From Triticum aestivum (taxonomy: Eukaryota; Streptophyta; Magnoliopsida; Poales; Poaceae): a stretch of 64,000 nucleotides of DNA. The notes beneath the pieces are model-generated. The model did not search any database. It was not told the DNA's origin and was given only the letters and a program-made list of their open reading frames with translations. The stretch lies in the NCBI RefSeq assembly GCF_018294505.1, contig NC_057800.1:173490396-173554395 (forward strand), written 5' to 3'. Numbering within the stretch: the first letter of the stretch is position 1; each line of letters opens with the position of its first letter. This document shows positions 9,785-20,984 of this stretch, piece by piece. A program made the position numbers and the translations under genes.

Positions 9785-11683
9785 GGAGCCTCGAGCTCGT
9801 CCAGACCCCCAGGCAGCCTCAAGCCATCTCACTAGCGCCCCCATAGCCATCCATCGACGAAGGGAGGCCGTCTTCCTCATCCCCGGCCAGTTCGGCCGCC
9901 GCCACGCTCTGGTTCAATTCGTCACAAGCAGGACCTCTCCCGTCCATCCAGTGCTCACATCCTCACCCCCTTGACCTTGCGGAGCCACCCCACCCTTCAG
10001 CGTCGACCGGGAACCACCGTAGCCCAAACCCCCAAATCCTCCTGAAGCCACCTCCACCGCGGAGCTCACCACCGGCGACTCCCTCCACCCCTGCCAACCT
10101 AGCAACCACTGGGAGGACCGCCCGGGACTGGCGGATCCATCCCTGCCCTCGGAGCCCCGTGAGAAGCCACCAATCGCCGGGGTTGATCGCTGGAGCTTCG
10201 GCTCCTCTCGGACAGAGGAGGAAGAAAACGTGGGCGACTGGTCAAACCTGACCAGTGGGCCCAAGGGACCCACTGGCAGTGACCCAGCGACGGCCCGCGC
10301 TGTTTTTAAGTGAAAGCGTAAAACCCAGAGTACGTCTTACCTGCCCCAAAAACTTATTTTCATTCGAACCATTTTCTTTTTCTGTTTTTAATAGTTTTGA
10401 CTGAACTTTGACTGGCTATAACTTTTTAAATATAAGTCCAATTGACTTGATTCTTTTTCTGTTGTTTCTCAAATTTTGTCTAGTTTATTTTCATATTTAT
10501 TTGAAAATTTTCCAAGCAACTTTTTTGTATGGTTCTGAAACTATGTGTTAATTCGAAATTTTCTTAAATAGGATTTTTGGAGAGAGAAGGCAACTTTCAA
10601 AAAGTGCACCCCCACTTGCATACTCTTGAAGGCAAGCCTTCTGAACCCTGGCATAATATTGTTGTGTGTTGTTTGATACGGTACAACACCATCTTGACAT
10701 GAAGTATTCGTTATTTTATGTGATGATATGATCATACTCATGAGTGCGCAAATGAAGATTTCTTGCGGTTAAAATATGATATGCTTGTGATAGTAATCAC
10801 CCTCTTATGCCTTTCATGCCCACCGGAAGGAATCCGGGAAAGCCTCTATCTTGGGGAGACACGAGCTTGTCCCTAGTTCTTTGTTGAGACGGTTATGTCC
10901 GGTAAGGCATGGTGGGGTACGATGAGTGGTGATTCTGTCTAATTGGTACGAAATATACTTCTTATGCTTATCATGCAGGTAATGCTTTAAACTCCTGAGT
11001 CGACCATAGATCGAGTCTTGTTCCAGTAACTCCCATACTTGTCTCATACTACCACTTGTCCCTGCCATACGTAGGGTACGGTTCAGTTAGTTGTCAACCC
11101 CTTCCTAGCACACACCGTACAGAGAGGCCATGGTGGAAGATACCGGCTGCATCCGGTAGGCATGCCACCTGGTCCGGGGCATGGGTGTTTCGGTTGGAGC
11201 CGAAGGGGGTAGCTCCCCTAGTTTGCGCGTGTTATAAATTCTGTGATCCCATGCTAGTCGAGGTTGTAGCCTCCCCACTTAGAGTTTCGCTTAACGAGTG
11301 TCGTGGGTGATTCCAGACACCGGTAAGTTAGGCTGGTGTGTGCAGTCAGGTGTGTTTTCAATTAAAAGACCATAGACGGAATTAGTCCCGACAGACTAAA
11401 GGAATCCGTTACTCGTGGGTAAAGAGTACACCCTCTGCAGAGATTATATCTATTCGAATAGCCGTGTCCATGGTTAAGGACTACAGTCTGGGATGGGTCA
11501 AGTGTCGGTCTTAGTGTTGGTCTTCGGAGGAACAATTGCTAAACCAGAACATGGATCATGACTTGTGACTCGTGATGACTATGATGATTATTATTATTAT
11601 GAACTAACCATTTACATTATTTGAATTATTGAGCATCCCTGGGACGGTTCTACCTCCTGGATGTTCCCTGTGATTACTCTCAT

Positions 11684-12065
11684 ATAAGCCCTTTAGGTGG
11701 TGTCGCGGAGACGCCCGACTGTGGCATGCTTGTTATTCATTTACTTTATAAGCCCTTTATGTGGTGTCGCAGAGACGCCCGACTGTGGCATGCTTTTTAT
11801 TCATTTTCTTTATAAGCCCTTTATGTGGTGTCGCGGAGACGCACGACTGTGGCATGCTTGTTATTCATTTACTTTATAAGCCCTTTATGTGGTGTCACTG
11901 AGACGCCCGACTATGGCATGCTTGTTATTTACTTACTCTATAAGCCCTTTATGTGGTGTCACACAGACGCCCGACTGTGGCAGGTTTGCCGCTTATTTCC
12001 TTTATAAGCCCTTTATGTGATGTCGCTCAGACGCCCGATTAAGGCATGCTTTATATTATTAACCT
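11684..12065 (+). repeat. 64-bp tandem array in 5' LTR
   Basis: Six units start ATAAGCCCTTTA at 11684, 11748, 11812, 11876, 11940 and 12004, a constant 64-base step. Each holds 'gtggtgtcgc.gagacgcccgact', with short repeats such as 'cgcggagacgcccg'. It is not coding, since 64 is not a multiple of three. Confidence 0.85.
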
Positions 12066-12643
12066 TTCGAGGCGTCGCATCCGACACCCGATCGGTGCAT
12101 TCTTTTTTTACTCCCTTATTACATATTCATGTTGTATGTGATTAACATGCTTGTGTGCATCCTGGATGTTTATTTTGTGACTGACGTGAGATCATAGAAT
12201 AATTCAGAGCATGATTATCATTTGTTATATTATACATGTGTTCATAATGTTTGCGAGTACATTCAAAAGTACTCACTGGCTTGTCCCTGGCTATTGTCTT
12301 GGCCAGATTTCTTGCGTGGACAGGAGCGTCGTGATGACAACCCCAGAACTTACGCAATGGTGATAGCAGCCTCGTGAAGATAGGAGTTATCTAGGTCAGC
12401 TATTCTTGTGGGAAATGGAGTCCCATAGACGCTGATGATCCGCAAACCGCTTCCGCCATCAACCACTAGAAACCTTTTGTTGTACTAATAGGCCAGAATG
12501 GTCTTGTACTACTCGTTTTATATTTTGCTTGGAGTTTCTGTATCAAGTTGGTGTCTCATCAGCTAACAGTAATCCTGGGGCTAGTGAGCATAAGGGCCAT
12601 TTTTTGGGAAATTAATATCCCGAAAATCCGGTCCCGACAACCT

Positions 12644-12656
12644 TGGTATCACAGCC
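12644..12656 (+). other. LARD primer binding site
   Basis: TGGTATCACAGCC lies four bases after the 5' LTR. It differs by one base from the usual initiator-Met tRNA complement TGGTATCAGAGCC of plant LTR elements. Confidence 0.7.
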
Positions 12657-12865
12657 AGGCTGACCATTTGCTAATCCTATCTTGGCCAGGTCAATAAACC
12701 TAGGTAAATCAACCCACCATACCTTAACCTAACCCCGGCCAAGCTTCTTGTGTAAGATAGCCACACAGTGACCCCGACACCTTTTGGCAGTCGGTGCCTA
12801 ACCTATCAGCCTAGCATATCGATCACACGCCAGTGACCGACACCTAAAATGTCTCATTCGCAAGC

Positions 12866-13627
12866 GTGCGAAGGAAGACTCCGTCCCCTTTTTCTGTAAA
12901 AAAGGGCACGCTAGCCTCAACCCAACACAGCACAGCCTCTACCCCAAACCGAGCTAAAATTCCTGGACCCGTTGTTCACAATGAGACCACAGCAACCAAC
13001 CTTGGAGGTTTTGTGACCGTGTTAGCAAGCCTCACCCGCCGTCCCTTTGCATTAGAAGAGCCCCCAGAATATGTCGTGTACCAAGGGCCCATGAGCGGTG
13101 AGAGCCGTCAATTCTGGGCCACTATGCACGTATATGGTAGAGGTCTATCGCCAGAACGCCCCTACAGGTTCACCGGAAGAACAACTTCCTTTGAGCCATA
13201 AGCCATTCAACTAGCTGCTCGAGAGGCTATAGTTCAACTCTGGCACTTGTCACCCAGAGTTAACTGTTGCTCGTTCTACTACTACCCCAGCCGTGACGGA
13301 TATGGTAGACCACCCCAGGCTGCCAACGGAGATCACGAGACCGATCCTGCATTTTTGCATCTGGTGCGCTATGTAAGTGCACTAGAGGAACTGTTCGATC
13401 AAATCACCCTTGATCTGATCGCAGTCCGTGGAGAACTGATTCGACGAGCCCCGGCAAGAAGAGGAGATGAGCCCGATGCCGATAACCCAGTCATACTGTT
13501 CGGACAACCGATCAGAGTCCTTGAGGTCTTCCCCAGCCATCGACCAAAACACTTTGGTGTCCCCAGAAGTGCTTCGACGCCTTTTGGGAACACGCTCCAA
13601 CGGGATCATGGCCAACAACCCCCGTGA
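12866..13627 (+). pseudogene. LARD sense ORF 1, dsRNA-binding-domain-like
   Basis: One frame is open to 13627 except for TAA at 13199-13201. The centre reads PPEYVVYQGPM...FWATMHVYG...YRFTGRTTSFEP, then after the stop AIQLAAREAIVQLW. The order P-x-Y, an alternating hydrophobic strand, F-x-G, then a helix A-x-x-x-A-A-x-x-A-[IL]-x-x-L, is the outline of a dsRNA-binding domain. A C-terminal helix (ALEELFDQITLDLIAVRGEL) follows. The pattern recurs in the second ORF at 14134, so the two are paralogues. No start codon is certain; the LTR promoter would transcribe it. Domain identity is inference from pattern. It is not gag. Confidence 0.5.
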
Positions 13628-14060
13628 TGGTCATCATAGCTACCACGACCCTGCATCTCCTCAACCCCCTCCAGCTAACCCCGACGGTGAAACCCGTGGA
13701 GAAGCCTCGGCGTCCACAAGGCATGCCCGCTTAGATATAAACGAGGTAGACTAAGTCACTTGAGTAGTACCGAGTCTTAGTATGTCCACTCCCTATAATT
13801 GTGTGATCTTGTATCGCCATAATTAAATAATGTCTGCTTATGCGCCCCCATTTTAAATAATAGCCATGCATAAGTATGTTGGCGTACGATTGCATTTTTT
13901 TAATTCTGGGCGTAGCTACCAAAAACCACCCTGACAACACCCACAGTAATACGTCACTCTTGTGAGATATGTGTATTTGTGGCATTAACCCCGGCCCCAT
14001 AGAGCAGAACCGACAGACTAGTTGCCCCTCACCGTGATAAATGACCCAGCCCAGATGTTG

Positions 14061-14068
14061 TATAAAAG
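14061..14068 (+). promoter_or_regulatory. Internal TATA box in LARD
   Basis: TATAAAAG (gttgTATAAAAGgcc) lies 73 bases before the ATG of the second sense ORF, the spacing of a complete small plant promoter and leader. It suggests a transcript independent of the LTR. Confidence 0.5.
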
Positions 14069-14133
14069 GCCACCTCGTGACCTTACCAAGAATCCCTCAC
14101 CTTGTGCACAACTCTCACAGCCATTTCTTTGCC

Positions 14134-14766
14134 ATGCCGAGCCCTAGTATTTATCTGAGAACTCCAGATGCAACCCCAGGTAGTTTTGTTAAAATATTGT
14201 GGGACTTTACCTGCAGTACCACGAGTTCTATCCATCCACCCAAGTACGAGTTGCTTAAATCGAGGATCACCCCATCCACCTCGAAGTATTGGGTAGTAGT
14301 GCACATCCCTCCCGCAAACCCAAACCAAGACCCAGCGGAAGTCTCCTTCGTGGGAAAATCTATGCCGACCCCGCAAATGGCCATAGAAGCTGCTGCGTAT
14401 GAAGCGCTTGCTCGCCTTCGATTCGCGGTACCCTATGCCAGCGAACGAGGGTATTATTACTTCCTGAGTCGTGCAGCACCCGGAGAAGTAGCATCGTTTC
14501 CCGGTGGACGAATCGAGAGAGACCCAGTACTGGCCAACCTTGCCCAGTATGTCATCGCTCAAGAGCGTTTGACCTAGCGAGTAATGGGTTATCTCCAGAG
14601 CCTCGCTGATTTAAACCCTCAGATTGCCATTGGTAGGCCACTGAGGCCTGACCAGGAGAGACGCATTCATCGACTAGTCAATCCGCTTCCCCCGATAGAA
14701 GAAGAGTGTACCCCACTGCCAGAGACATTTTCTCAAGACCCTGTCTATTTACCGTTTTCATTGTAG
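14134..14766 (+). pseudogene. LARD sense ORF 2, dsRNA-binding-domain-like
   Basis: The ATG at 14134 (gccATGcc) opens a frame interrupted only by TAG at 14575-14577 and ending at 14766. It reads MPSPSIYLRTPD, then HPPKYELLKS...KYWVVVHIP...AEVSFVGKSMPTPQ and MAIEAAAYEALARLRF. This matches the dsRNA-binding outline: P-x-Y-E-L, beta strand with V-V-V-H, F-x-G-K-S, then A-x-E-A-A-A-x-E-A-L-A-x-L. It parallels the first ORF residue by residue in the key positions. A tyrosine-rich segment (ERGYYYFLSR) and a proline-rich tail follow. It has its own TATA box at 14061. No known retrotransposon function is evident; binding of element RNA is a hypothesis. Confidence 0.5.
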
Positions 14767-15082
14767 GCGTCACTGCTATGTTTATTGTCCCAGCATTTAT
14801 TTATGTGTTGCAACTTATGCGTGGTATCCTAGATTTGTACGACAAATTAAATAATTGGTTTCAATTAATATGAAGTAGTTTTTACTGCTGTTAATTTTTG
14901 ATTAACTGTCGTCGCTCTCGGTAATTTCGGAAGTAAGATTTTTTTCTGAGTTGTTGCAGCATACATCTCTTCACGACATAGATATTTTTTTTATTCTCGC
15001 AGCACCACGAAAGCGGTCTCGCAACCACTCGACCACGTGCACTAATTGCAAATCTGTGTGCACCATCTAACTGATTTCCTCC
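14767..15082. other. Convergent spacer in LARD
   Basis: This stretch of 316 bases separates the stop of the sense ORF from the stop of the antisense ORF. It is AT-rich with no ORF. Both genes would end here. Confidence 0.5.
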
Positions 15083-15343
15083 CTAACAGACCACAATCTC
15101 TGAAGGAAAGATTTGTGGGTTATTAATCGGGTGCAAGTTGCCTGCAGCACACTGACAGCAGTTAGCACCCGACACCAGCACATAATCCTCATGATCGCCG
15201 CCACCGCGGAGAGCTAACACTCGAGCAGTAGCATCATGACGATCATCGAGCATCATCGCGCACAAGAGCATGGAGAACCCCAGCAATGTCGCCAACCCTC
15301 CGCACACCAGGATCATGTACCAGTCCGGCATCACCTCCGCCAT
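15083..15343 (-). CDS. LARD antisense ORF, small single-span membrane protein
   Basis: From ATG at 15343 the minus strand encodes 86 residues: MAEVMPDWY, a hydrophobic span of about 22 residues (MILVCGGLATLLGFSMLLCA), an Asp/Arg/His-rich region (DDRHDATAR), and a Cys-rich part (ANCCQCAAG). The stop is at 15083. A TATA box lies about 100 bases upstream, and a grass-promoter phrase lies further upstream. The frame is open further upstream to 15571, including another Leu-rich segment, but that part overlaps the TATA box. It is unbroken, unlike the two sense ORFs. Antisense ORFs near the 3' LTR are known from some plant Gypsy elements (Grande, RIRE2); this protein is not recognised. Function unknown. 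Confidence 0.5.
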   Translation of the reverse strand: MAEVMPDWYMILVCGGLATLLGFSMLLCAMMLDDRHDATARVLALRGGGDHEDYVLVSGANCCQCAAGNLHPINNPQIFPSEIVVC

Positions 15344-15444
15344 TAGAGCCTCGTCTCGAGCTCCTGCAAGCAGAAATGGAGGAGAAGGAAGGAGAAGGAG
15401 AAGCAACGCCAGGTGCAAGGAAGGAGAAAGGAGCACCTCGGTCA

Positions 15445-15452
15445 TTTTATAG
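15445..15452 (-). promoter_or_regulatory. Antisense TATA box in LARD
   Basis: On the minus strand this reads CTATAAAA, about 100 bases before the ATG of the antisense ORF. Confidence 0.5.
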
Positions 15453-15717
15453 CCCGAGATCGGTGTACGGTGGGCGAAGTCCACCAGCGTCGCTCGTCGC
15501 TCGATCGCCGGTGTTCGGAGGCAAATCCGCGAGCAGTGCTGACAGCGCACTGGCCCGCGAGGTGAGTGCACGCTGCACCGGCAGCTAGCACGTCGCGCAC
15601 TACCGCGGTACAGCCTAGATGCCCTACGCGCTAGATGTCGCCGGTGGAGAAAGCGCGGGAAAGCGCGCGAGAGAGAGGAAGAAGAGAGAGCCAGAGGTAG
15701 AAGAAGAGACTGACAAT

Positions 15718-15739
15718 GGGCCCTGGGTCCACCTGTCAG
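15718..15739 (-). promoter_or_regulatory. Grass promoter-type motif
   Basis: On the minus strand the sequence reads CTGACAGGTGGACCCAGGGC followed by CC. It resembles the TGACAGGTGGGCCC phrase frequent in grass core promoters. It lies about 270 bases upstream of the antisense TATA box. Its role is inferred. Confidence 0.3.
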
Positions 15740-16031
15740 CCAGAGAGAGCACTGTGCTCTCGGGTACGACCGGCGTATTTTAGAAATTTAGAATTTTATT
15801 CTAAATTTTCTATAACCAAAAGTAAAAAAATATCTCGTTTTCCGCAACCATGGATTTTTTTCACGCAGCGCCAGTATTCCACACTGTAGTTTTGCACCAC
15901 TTATTTGCCTATTCACTGTAGCAACATTTTATTGTATGAGCAGGATGGTTATTTTTGTGGTATTATTTTGAGATAGTAAGAGTAATTCTTTTTCAAAGCA
16001 GCCCTTAGCCAATCTCGAGGACGAGATTTTT

Positions 16032-16045
16032 CTTAAGGGGGTAAG
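16032..16045 (+). other. LARD polypurine tract
   Basis: CTTAAGGGGGTAAG just before the 3' LTR. It is preceded by CTCGAGGACGAGATTTTT, a phrase typical of Tekay/Del-type elements upstream of a TGTAACACCCC LTR start. Confidence 0.65.
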
Positions 16046-17508
16046 TGTTGTAACACCCCAAAAATTTTAACCACGATTTGTTTATTAAAACTTTGCCAAG
16101 AAATTAAATTTTTATTTTTTTTGTGGAATTATCTTTTGATTTCAGAACCACTCTTTTCCTTGATATTGTGGAGTGTTCACCCCAAGTGAAAACCTTTCAA
16201 AAATATTGTTGTACTTGTTTACCCTCTCAAGAAAAATATTTCTTTTATTAGTGTATTTATATGCATAATTATTTTCCCTGAGCTTTGTTTCTTTAGAAAT
16301 GATTTTTCATAAGTTTTGGAGCCTCTTTTGCACTACAATGCTTTGGTAAAATTAGTTATAAGTTTCACCAAAATTTGGAGATCTCATGGGATGCTCCCAC
16401 ATCACTTTTATGCAAAAATCTCTTTTAGTCATTTGGAAATTTTGAGCTCTACCCCAAATTTTCAAATCTGATCCAGTTTGTAAAATTGCACTACAACCTA
16501 TATACATATTTCTTTAAAGCTTCCACCAAAATTAGGGGATGTTAGTAGTAGTGTACAATTCAACTTTATGCAAAAACCCATTAATGTTCTTTGAAAATTT
16601 TGAGCAAACCATCCTATTTTGCTCTCTGGTCCAGTTTGGCATTTTCTACTGCAACCCTAGTTTATTATGCTCTAGTGCCCATGGGCTTTTTCCTGCTTAT
16701 AGTCCACCCTACCAAACCCTTAAGTCCAGGAGATTGGACCCATTGGAGTATTTTTGGTCCATGCAATAATGCCCTTTTCATTCTGTCCAGATTTGGTTTT
16801 CTCAAAAACTTGCACTAACAAGTTTTTGTTCTTGACAAACTAACCTTGCCACCCTCTTTTTCATCTAAGGAGACTATGATCTGGAGTTTTTGGCCACCCC
16901 AAGAGATGCTTAGATGACCATAGCTTTCTGTCAAGCACCTTGTGTGCATGGTCAGATTTGACATGGTTTTTAGTTTGCACATTGGACCTTCTTGCTTTGC
17001 CTAACCAGCATGTCCACTAAGCTCCTAGCTACCTCTAACCTAGATCTGTTAATACCCAGCCCCATCCAAGCCTCCTGGCATGCCTTGGCATTTTGCCGAA
17101 CACGTAGCGTGCGTGCTCTGGGCGCGCCCAGAGCGCACATTTTGCACGCGCGCGCAGCCGAGCCGCCGTGTCGTGCCCCTGGCTTTTGCTCGCCCACAGG
17201 GCCGCGCCCCGGCCTCGCCCGCTCAACAGAACCCTCCAGGCCGCCCCTGGAGCCCCACAGTGCCGCCGTCAGGTCGGCCATGGCAGCTAGCGGCCGGCCA
17301 CAGCAGGCTTCTGCCATGGACGGCGCCGCCCGAGCCACTCTCGCTCGCCAGCTCGCCCCTGAAGCAGTGCCCGCTCGTCTGCTAGCCTCTGCCGCCATCC
17401 CCAGCCTCGACACGTCGCGCTACAAGCTACAGAACGGCGGTTCGCCGTTCCTATCCACTGTCGCCGTCGATCCTATCCATGGCCGCCGCGGAGCCGACCT
17501 AGTCACGC

Positions 17509-17516
17509 TATAAAAA
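17509..17516 (+). promoter_or_regulatory. LTR TATA box (3' LTR)
   Basis: TATAAAAA followed by GGAGCC, the counterpart of 9777-9784. Confidence 0.6.
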
Positions 17517-19420
17517 GGAGCCCCGAGCTCGTCCATACCCCCAGGCAGCCTCAAGCCATCTCACTAGCGCCCCCATAGCCAGCCATCGACGGAGGGAGGC
17601 CGTCTTCCTCATCCCAGGCCAGTTCGGCCGCCGCCACGCTTCGGTTCAACTCGTCGCAAGCAGGACCTCCCCCGTCCATCCAGTGCCCACATCCTCTTCC
17701 CCTTGACCTTACGGAGCCACCCCACCCCTCAGCTTCGACCGGGAACCACCGTAGCCCAAACCCCCAAATCCTCCCGAAGCCACCTCCGCCGTGGAGCTCG
17801 CCGCCGGCAACTCCCTCCACCCCTGCCAACCTACCAACCACTGGGAGGACTGCCCGGGACTAGCGGATCCATCCCTGCCCTCGGAGCCCCGTGAGAAGCC
17901 ACCAATCGCCGGCGTTGATCGCCGGAGCTCCGCCTCCGATCGGACAGAGGACGAAGAAAACGCGGGCGACTGGTCAAACCTGACCAGTGGGTCCAAGGGA
18001 CCCACTCGCAGTGACCCAGCGACGGCCCGCGCTGTTTTTAAGTGAAAGCATAAAACCCAGAGTACGTCTTCCCTGCCCCAAAAACTTATTTTCATTCGAA
18101 CCGTTTTCTTTTTCTGTTTTAATTAAAAACAGAGTTTTGACTGAACTTTGATTGGCTATAACTTTTTAAATATAAGTCCAATTGACTTGATTCTTTTTCT
18201 GTTGTTTCTCAAATTTTGTCTAGTTTATTTTCATATTTGTTTGAAAATTTTCCAAGCAAATGTTTTGTATGGTTTTGAAACTATGTGTTAATTCGAAATT
18301 TTCTTAAATAGGATTTTTGGAGAGAGAAGGAAACTTTCAAAAAGTGCACCCCCACTTGCATACTCTTGAAGGCAAGCATTCTGAACCCTGGAATAATATT
18401 GTTTTGTGTTGTTCGATACGGTACAACACCATCTTGACACGATGTATTCGTTATTTTATGTGACGATATGATCATACTCATGAGTGCGCAGATGAAGATT
18501 TCTTGCGGTTAAAATTTGATATGCTTGTGATAGTAATCACCCTCTTATGTCTTTCATGCCCACCAGAAGGAATTCGAGAAAGCCTCTGTCTTGGGTAGAC
18601 ACGAGCTTGCCCCTAGTTCTTTGTCGATACGGTTATGTCCGGTAAGGCATGGTGGGGTACGATGAGCGGTGATTCTGTCTGATTGGTATGAAATATACTT
18701 CTTATGCTTATCATGCAGGTAATGCTTTAACCTCCTAAGTCGACCATAAATCGAGTCTTGTTCCAGTAACTCCCATACTTGTCTCGTACTACCACTTTTC
18801 CCTGCCATAGGTAGGGTACGGTTCAGTCAGTTGCCAACCCCTTCCTAGCACACATCGTACAGAGAGGCCATGGTGGAAGATACCGGCTGCATCTGGTAGG
18901 CATGCCACCTGGTCCGGGGGCATGGGTATTTCGTTTGGAGCCGAAGGGGGTAGCTCCCCTAGTTTGCGCGCGTTATAAATTTTGTGATCCCATGCTAGTC
19001 GAGGTTGTAGCCTCCCCACTTAGAGTTTCGCTTAACGAGTGTCGTGGGTGATTCCAGACACCGGTAAGTTAGGCTGGTGTGTGCAGTCAGGTGCGTTTTC
19101 AATTAAAAGACCGTAGACGGAATTAGTCCCGATGGAATAAAGGAATCCGTTACTTGTGGGTAAAGAGTACACCCTCTGCAGAGATTATATCTACTCAAAT
19201 AGCCGTGTCCGTGGTTAAGGACTACAGTCTGGGATGGGTCAAGTGTTGGTCTTAGTGTCGGTCTTCGGAGGAACAATTGCTAAACCAGAACATGGATCAT
19301 GACTTGTGACTCGTGATGACTATGATTATTATTATTATGAACTAACCATTTCATTATTTGAATTATTGAGCATCCCTAGGATTGTTCTACCTCCTGGATG
19401 TTCACTGTGATTACTCTCAT

Positions 19421-19800
19421 ATAAGCCCTTTAGGTGGTGTCGCGGAGACGCGCGACTGTGGCATGCTTGTTATTCATTTACTTTATAAGCCCTTTATGTG
19501 GTGTCGCGGAGACGCCTGACTGTGGCATGCTTGCTATTCATTTGCTTTATAAGCCCTTTATGTGGTGTTGCGGAGATGCCCGACTGTGGCATGCTTGTTA
19601 TTCATTTACTTTATAAGCCCTTTATGTGGTGTCGGTGAGACGCCCGACTGTGGCATGCTTGTTATTTACTTACTCTATAAGCCCTTTATGTGGTGTCGCA
19701 CAGACGCCCGACTGTGGCATGTTTGCCGCTCATTTCCTTTGTAAGCCCTTTATGTGACGTCGCTCAGACGCCCGACTGAGGCATGCTTTGTATTATTAAC
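19421..19800 (+). repeat. 64-bp tandem array in 3' LTR
   Basis: Six units with the same 64-base step as 11684-12065, starting ATAAGCCCTTTA at 19421 and 19485 onward. Unit number is the same in both LTRs. Confidence 0.85.
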
Positions 19801-20380
19801 CTTTCGAGGCGTCGCTTCCGACACCCGATCGGTGCATTCTTTTTTTACTCCCTTATTACATATTCATGTTGTATGTGATTAACCTGCTTGCGTGCATCCT
19901 GGATGTTTATTTTGTGACTGACGTGAGATCGTAGAATAATTCAGTGCATGATTATCATTTGTTATATTATCCCTATGTTCATAATGTTTGTGAGTACATT
20001 CAAAAGTACTCACTGGCTTGTCCCTGGCTATTGTCTTGGCCAGATTTCTTGCGTGGAGAGGAGCGTCGCGATGACAACCCCGGAACTTACACCATGGTGA
20101 TAGCAGCCTCGTGAAGATAGGAGTTATCCAGGTCAGCTGTTCCTGTGGGAAATGGAGTCCCATAGACGCTGATGATCCGCAAACCGCTTCCGCCATCAAC
20201 CACTAGAAACCACTTGTTGTACTAATAGGCCAGAATGGTCTTGTACTACTCATTTTGTATTTTGCTTGGAGTTTCTGTATCAAGTTGGTGTCTCATCAGC
20301 TAATAGTAATCCTGGGCTGGTGAGCATAAGGGCCATTTTCTGGGAAATTAATATCCCGAAAATCCGGTCCCGACAGCCTT

Positions 20381-20864
20381 CCCGCGGATGCTCCAGCTGC
20401 TCAACTCTATCGCGCCGGTGGTGCTGCGGGAGACTCGAGGGAGGAGATGGAGGGAGCGGAAGATGCGGATCCGCGACGACGCTCTCTCCTGGACCCAGTG
20501 CACGCGCGAATGGAGGGAAGCAAAGGAGGAAGCTGTGATGGAGGAAGCCGAGGACAGACCGAATCCGTTCTCTCACTCGAGCAGGTATGCTCGGATGGGC
20601 AAGGATCATGTGGATTGGGAGTTGCTGAATCTAGACCTGGGGATCTACTTTGAAGGAGATTTCTCGGAGAAGCACATGATACCCCACCCCAGGGAGCCGA
20701 CGATTACGTTCGTTCGATGGGCGAAAGGAGAAGTGAATTCAGGAGATCCACGCCGTACTGCGAGATGGGAATGCTTGACTGGACTCATGCCCACCAGCAC
20801 GCCGCCGGAGCCAGAGCAGGTGGATCCCCTACCTTACCTCTCCCCCAAACCTGCGGAAGATTGA
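20381..20864 (+). pseudogene. LINE ORF1, central fragment
   Basis: Continues the frame of 8256-8341 across the excised LTR element: PRMLQLLNSIAPVVLRE, a basic stretch (RGRRWRERKMRIRDD), then HVDWELLNLDLGIYFEG and a proline-rich end. It stops at 20862-20864. The basic composition fits a LINE ORF1 RNA-binding protein, but no DUF4283 domain is evident. It could be a captured host segment. Confidence 0.5.
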
Positions 20865-20984
20865 AATTAGGCTTGCAATCTGCTTCAATTGAGCTGTCTG
20901 GTGGTTATTTCTGCTTCCCGAGAGACAACATCTGGCTGGAGGATGAGAAGGAACCAGGAACTCTGATGAATTTCCCCTATCATA

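Larger units (their letters stand above)
8342..12639 (+). repeat. LARD 5' LTR
   Basis: This 4298-bp repeat starts TGTAACAACCC and ends GGTCCCGACA. It aligns along its length with 16049-20375, with scattered transitions and small indels such as an 11-bp difference near 9395. It contains a TATA box and a 64-bp tandem array. No host-type gene is supported inside it. Confidence 0.9.
8342..20375 (+). mobile_element. Non-autonomous LTR retrotransposon, LARD architecture
   Basis: Two long terminal repeats of about 4.3 kb (8342-12639 and 16049-20375) start TGTAACA and end CCCGACA. They flank a 3.4-kb internal region, and GCCTT at 8337-8341 and 20376-20380 is the 5-bp target duplication. The primer site resembles the initiator-Met tRNA type, and the polypurine tract (CTTAAGGGGG) just before a TGTAACACCCC start recalls Tekay/Del chromoviruses. 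No gag, protease, polymerase or integrase is present. LTR and internal sizes fit the Triticeae large retrotransposon derivatives (LARDs). It must be mobilised in trans. Instead of gag-pol it holds two sense ORFs and one antisense ORF, described separately. Confidence 0.9.
16049..20375 (+). repeat. LARD 3' LTR
   Basis: This 4327-bp repeat is the homologue of 8342-12639, with the same ends (TGTAACA...CCCGACA). Differences seen by eye are mostly single transitions plus short indels, so the insertion is not recent but both LTRs are complete. Confidence 0.9.

Noticed and set aside
11697..12007. Hydrophobic short ORFs repeated in the LARD LTR (also 19434-19744)
   Set aside because: They arise from the 64-bp tandem repeat read in shifting frames. 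The unit is not a multiple of three and gives no stable protein.
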